Shown: positions 5,242-7,782 of the stretch, piece after piece | How positions within the stretch are numbered: position 1 is the first letter of the stretch | Layout of the letters: every line of letters begins with the position of its first letter | From: Thermoplasmata archaeon | Lineage (GTDB): Archaea; Thermoplasmatota; Thermoplasmata; Thermoplasmatales; GCA-001856825 | Direction: 5' to 3' | NCBI GenBank assembly: GCA_021831005.1 | Contig: JAKBNO010000108.1 | Location: forward strand, 1-7,782 | DNA length: 7,782 nucleotides | The notes under the pieces: generated by a model | The model's database searches: none | Told to the model about the DNA's origin: nothing | Seen by the model: the letters and a program-made list of their open reading frames with translations, nothing else | Made by a program: the position numbers and the translations under genes

Positions 5242-7726
5242 TGAAGAAGTTGATGTGAAGAAGTTAAACGAGATAAAGTACGATTTCACAACAAATACAA
5301 AGCCAGTTTATCAGACGGAGAAGGGCATCAGCAGGGCAGTAGTGGAAGAGATCTCAAAGGCGAAGAATGAACCCGACTGGATGAGGAACATCAGGCTCAA
5401 GGCACTCGACATATTTCTCTCGAAACCTGTTCCTACGTGGGGTCCAGATCTGTCAGAACTGAATTTCGATGAGCTCACATACTTCATAAGACCTGAGGAC
5501 AGGAAGTCGAACAACTGGGAGGATGTGCCCAAGGAGATAAAGGATACTTTTGACAAGCTCGGAGTACCGGAGATGGAGAAGAAATACCTCGCGGGATCCG
5601 TTGCGCAGTTGCAGTCTGAGGGAGTTTATTCGAGGTTGAGGAAGCAGTGGGAGGATAAAGGAGTAGTTTTCATGGATATGGACAGCGCCGTCAAGACGCA
5701 CCCAGACATAGTCAGGGAACACTTCGGTAAGATCGTTCCACCTTCAGATAACAAATTCGCCGCTTTGAACACAGCGGTCTGGTCGGGAGGCTCTTTCCTT
5801 TACGTCCCAAGTGGGGTTCACCTGGATCTCCCAGTTCAGGCGTACTTCAGGATGAATGGAGCGCTCGAGGGCCAGTTCGAAAGGACACTTATAATCACAG
5901 AACCAGATGCTTCCGTGCACTACATAGAAGGCTGCCTTCCTGCGGAGGAGCTCGTAAGCAAGGGTGACTCATTTGTTCCCATAAGCTCGGTGAATAAGTC
6001 GGAAGATGTGATGACTCATTCTGGAGAGAATTCCAAGGTGATCAGAACATTCGAAAGACCATATGATGGGACCATGATGACGTTTACTCCCGTCTCAAGT
6101 GGGAATGCATTCAAGCTCACGGTGGAACATCCGGTGCTTGCGATCAAGAGAAAATCTGTCGCAGCTTCGAGAAAGTTGCGCAATGGTTGGAGGTCAGAAG
6201 TATCTACCAAGAAACTCATTTCTGCGAAACCTGAATACATAAGGGCCGAGGAGCTTGCAGAAGGCGACTTCATAGTTTATGTTGCGCCCACGGGTTCCAA
6301 AGATAGTAAAGAGATGACACCAGAAGTGCTCAAAGTGTTGGGCCTCTACACGGCCGAGGGATCCATTTCCTTCAATAAGGCACTAAAAATGAATGTTCTA
6401 GCCTTCAGCTTTGGAAAGTCGAAAAAGGGAAAAGAGCTGGCTACGGATCTTTACGAAACGATCAAATCTCTTGGAGAGCAGGTCAATATCACGAAAGTCC
6501 GTGGCGGATACTACACAGTCGTATCGTATTCAAAGAAGTTAATTGAACTCTGCGAGACACACGTCGGGAAAGGAGCTGCTCGGAAGAAACTTTCTAAAGT
6601 TTTGATGGAACTGCCGCCCGAGAAACAGAAGATCCTTCTTGACAATTATCTCAAAGGGGACGGCAACGTCTACGTGAAGAAACCATTCAAGTCTTTGATG
6701 GTCAGGGCGTCGACTACCAGCAAGATGCTTGCGTTCCAGTTACAGGAAATCATAGCGAGAAATGGAATCTTTGCAAATTTATCGATCAGAAAGGGCGGAG
6801 AGGATACTATTCTTGGAAGGACGATGAAGAGAAGAGACCAGTATATCGTAGAATACACAGAGAACAAAAGGTTCTCGCAGGTCAGGAAGGTTGGCAACGA
6901 TTTCTACGTCCCGATAAGGAAGATTGTCAGAGAGAAGTTCAATGACAAGGTGTACAATCTTGAAGTGAAGGACCAGAACTCCTACCTAGTAAAGGGATTC
7001 GCCGTCCACAACTGTACCGCACCCACGTACAGCCAGTATTCTCTTCACGCGGCCATCGTGGAAGTTTACGTCAAGAAGGGTGGAAAGATGAGGTACACAT
7101 CAATCCAGAATTGGTCCGACAACATCATCAACGGACCCACAAAGAGATCGTGGGTCGAAGAGAACGGACAAATGGAATGGGTACAGGGTTCCCTCGGCTC
7201 AAAGATCACGATGACCTATCCTTCATCCATACTGAGAGGACCGTATGCAAGCACGTCAAACCTGAACGTGGCTCTCGGAATCGGACCCGTCTGGAAGGAC
7301 AGCGGGGCGAAGGTCGTTCACGCAGCGCCAAACACGAGTTCAAAAGTGGTAGCGAAGAGCATATCCGGAAGGGGAGGTATGTCGGTCTACAGGGGCCAAC
7401 TGAGAATAAATCCAGGGGCATACAATTCGAAGGCATCGGTACAGTGCGATGCGCTGATACTGGATGACATATCAAAGAGCAACACATATCCCCACAACGA
7501 AATACTTGAAGAGAGCGCTTCGTTCTCACACGAAGCTTCGGTAGGGAAGATATCCGAGGATCAGGTAGACTACCTGATGAGCAGGGGAATCAGGGAAGAG
7601 GATGCAAGGTCACTCATAGTGCTTGGCTTCCTTGATGACGTCCTCAAGGAGATTCCTCTCGAATACTCCATAGAATTCAATAAGTTAGTAAAACTGGAAA
7701 TGAACAAGTATGGTGCTGTAGGGTGA
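5225..7726 (+). CDS. sufB: Fe-S cluster assembly scaffold SufB, interrupted in frame by an intein
   Basis: Core scaffold of the SufBCD complex on which nascent iron-sulfur clusters form. The 833-residue precursor is 236 residues of N-extein, a 360-residue intein (237-596) and 237 residues of C-extein; removal leaves 473 residues, normal for SufB. N-extein hallmarks: EISKAKNEPDWM, RLKALDIF, WEDVPKEIKDTFDKLGVPE, SGGSFLYVPSGVHLDLPVQAYFR and VHYIEG. The C-extein starts CTAPTYSQYSLHAAIVEV and continues with SIQNW, YPSSILRGPYA, VQCDALI and FSHEAS. By alignment from memory, Cys597 (mature 237) corresponds to E. coli SufB Cys254, Cys741 (mature 381) to Cys405, and His769-Glu770 to His433-Glu434, so the cluster-assembly residues are retained. 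The frame is intact. The start overlaps sufC by 17 nt with a strong ribosome site; the TGA overlaps the next GTG. SufD paralogy is excluded by the conserved SufB N-terminal region. Confidence 0.96.
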   Translation: MQKLTDEEVDVKKLNEIKYDFTTNTKPVYQTEKGISRAVVEEISKAKNEPDWMRNIRLKALDIFLSKPVPTWGPDLSELNFDELTYFIRPEDRKSNNWEDVPKEIKDTFDKLGVPEMEKKYLAGSVAQLQSEGVYSRLRKQWEDKGVVFMDMDSAVKTHPDIVREHFGKIVPPSDNKFAALNTAVWSGGSFLYVPSGVHLDLPVQAYFRMNGALEGQFERTLIITEPDASVHYIEGCLPAEELVSKGDSFVPISSVNKSEDVMTHSGENSKVIRTFERPYDGTMMTFTPVSSGNAFKLTVEHPVLAIKRKSVAASRKLRNGWRSEVSTKKLISAKPEYIRAEELAEGDFIVYVAPTGSKDSKEMTPEVLKVLGLYTAEGSISFNKALKMNVLAFSFGKSKKGKELATDLYETIKSLGEQVNITKVRGGYYTVVSYSKKLIELCETHVGKGAARKKLSKVLMELPPEKQKILLDNYLKGDGNVYVKKPFKSLMVRASTTSKMLAFQLQEIIARNGIFANLSIRKGGEDTILGRTMKRRDQYIVEYTENKRFSQVRKVGNDFYVPIRKIVREKFNDKVYNLEVKDQNSYLVKGFAVHNCTAPTYSQYSLHAAIVEVYVKKGGKMRYTSIQNWSDNIINGPTKRSWVEENGQMEWVQGSLGSKITMTYPSSILRGPYASTSNLNVALGIGPVWKDSGAKVVHAAPNTSSKVVAKSISGRGGMSVYRGQLRINPGAYNSKASVQCDALILDDISKSNTYPHNEILEESASFSHEASVGKISEDQVDYLMSRGIREEDARSLIVLGFLDDVLKEIPLEYSIEFNKLVKLEMNKYGAVG
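5933..7012 (+). mobile_element. SufB intein with LAGLIDADG homing-endonuclease domain (360 aa)
   Basis: A self-splicing protein element inside SufB, residues 237-596. Splicing motifs: block A Cys237 followed by LPAEELV; block B KLTVEHPVL with Thr299 and His302; block F VYNLEVKDQNSYLV; block G GFAVHN ending in His595-Asn596, then Cys597 as +1 nucleophile. Endonuclease motifs: VLGLYTAEGSI (371-381, acidic Glu378) and LLDNYLKGDGNV (471-482, acidic Asp479), separated by about 100 residues as in two-motif LAGLIDADG enzymes. Between and after lie KKLSKVLMELPPE and TTSKMLAFQLQEIIARNGI (block H type). The joined sequence YIEG|CTAP restores a standard SufB, which fixes both boundaries. Block F carries Asn at 578 and 585 where class 1 inteins usually have Asp and His. 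The element could be mobile by homing into intein-free sufB alleles; activity is inferred. Confidence 0.95.
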
Positions 7727-7782
7727 GCATTGAGGAAATAACGGCAGAAAAGAAGAAGGTGGCGGATAGCCTTAGATCGGAA
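7723..7782 (+). CDS. sufD: Start of a probable sufD, cut off by the window edge
   Basis: A GTG at 7723 overlaps the sufB stop as GTGA and opens a frame without stop codons to the end of the window: MSIEEITAEKKKVADSLRSE, 20 residues. A GGTG (7712-7715) about 7 nt upstream could be its ribosome site. In archaeal suf operons sufB is normally followed by sufD, and a short charged N-terminal helix is compatible with SufD, but 20 residues are not enough to identify the family. Confidence that a gene starts here is higher than confidence that it is sufD. Confidence 0.55.
   Translation, partial: MSIEEITAEKKKVADSLRSE

Noticed and set aside
5933..7012. The 360-residue insertion as a SufB fusion domain or assembly artefact
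   Set aside because: It has all splice-junction motifs (Cys1, TxxH, His-Asn|Cys) and two LAGLIDADG motifs, and its removal restores a normal-length SufB.
7111..7467. Open frame (+1 shifted) inside the SufB C-extein, highly Arg-rich
   Set aside because: The other frame encodes conserved SufB sequence (QNW, YPSSILRG); the shifted product is of low complexity with no domain, and is best explained as a shadow.

Overview
The window is a densely packed stretch of an archaeal chromosome, most likely from the Thermoplasmata (Thermoplasmatales or a relative). RNase P protein Rnp4 is an archaeal (and eukaryotic) component. The suf promoter looks like an archaeal BRE/TATA element about 27 nt before a start codon with no Shine-Dalgarno site, and the downstream gene sufB has a strong GGAGGTGA site. 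The Thermoplasmata placement is an inference; I recall SufB inteins being known in Ferroplasma, but a 16S or marker-gene tree was not possible here.

Layout. (1) Positions 2-1001, plus strand: the 3' part of a class I SAM-dependent methyltransferase whose N-terminus lies before the window, then a 78-residue protein of unknown function. (2) Positions 973-4383, minus strand, read from right to left: a SufR-like winged-helix regulator, queE (7-deazaguanine pathway), an AMMECR1-domain gene, dihydroorotase and rnp4. From queE onward these genes overlap or are separated by 2 nt, so they look like one transcription unit. (3) Positions 4384-4473: a 90-nt divergent promoter region with a perfect 9-3-9 inverted repeat over the regulator's own TATA box. 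(4) Positions 4474-7782, plus strand: sufC, sufB and the first 20 codons of a probable sufD, all overlapping, encoding the SufBCD iron-sulfur cluster scaffold. No protein-free stretch exceeds 90 nt, and I see no RNA gene, CRISPR array or insertion sequence.

The most notable object is a 360-residue intein with a LAGLIDADG endonuclease domain inside SufB. It is inserted directly before the cysteine that corresponds to E. coli SufB Cys254, so the residue needed as the splicing +1 nucleophile is also a cluster-assembly residue of the host protein. The intein keeps Cys1, the TxxH motif and the terminal His-Asn, but has Asn at both usual block F Asp and His positions.

The parts fit together as an iron-sulfur module: a putative cluster-sensing repressor divergent from the suf operon, a palindromic operator candidate between them, and a cluster-dependent radical SAM enzyme (QueE) directly downstream of the regulator. 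QueE and Rnp4 also both act in tRNA maturation or modification.
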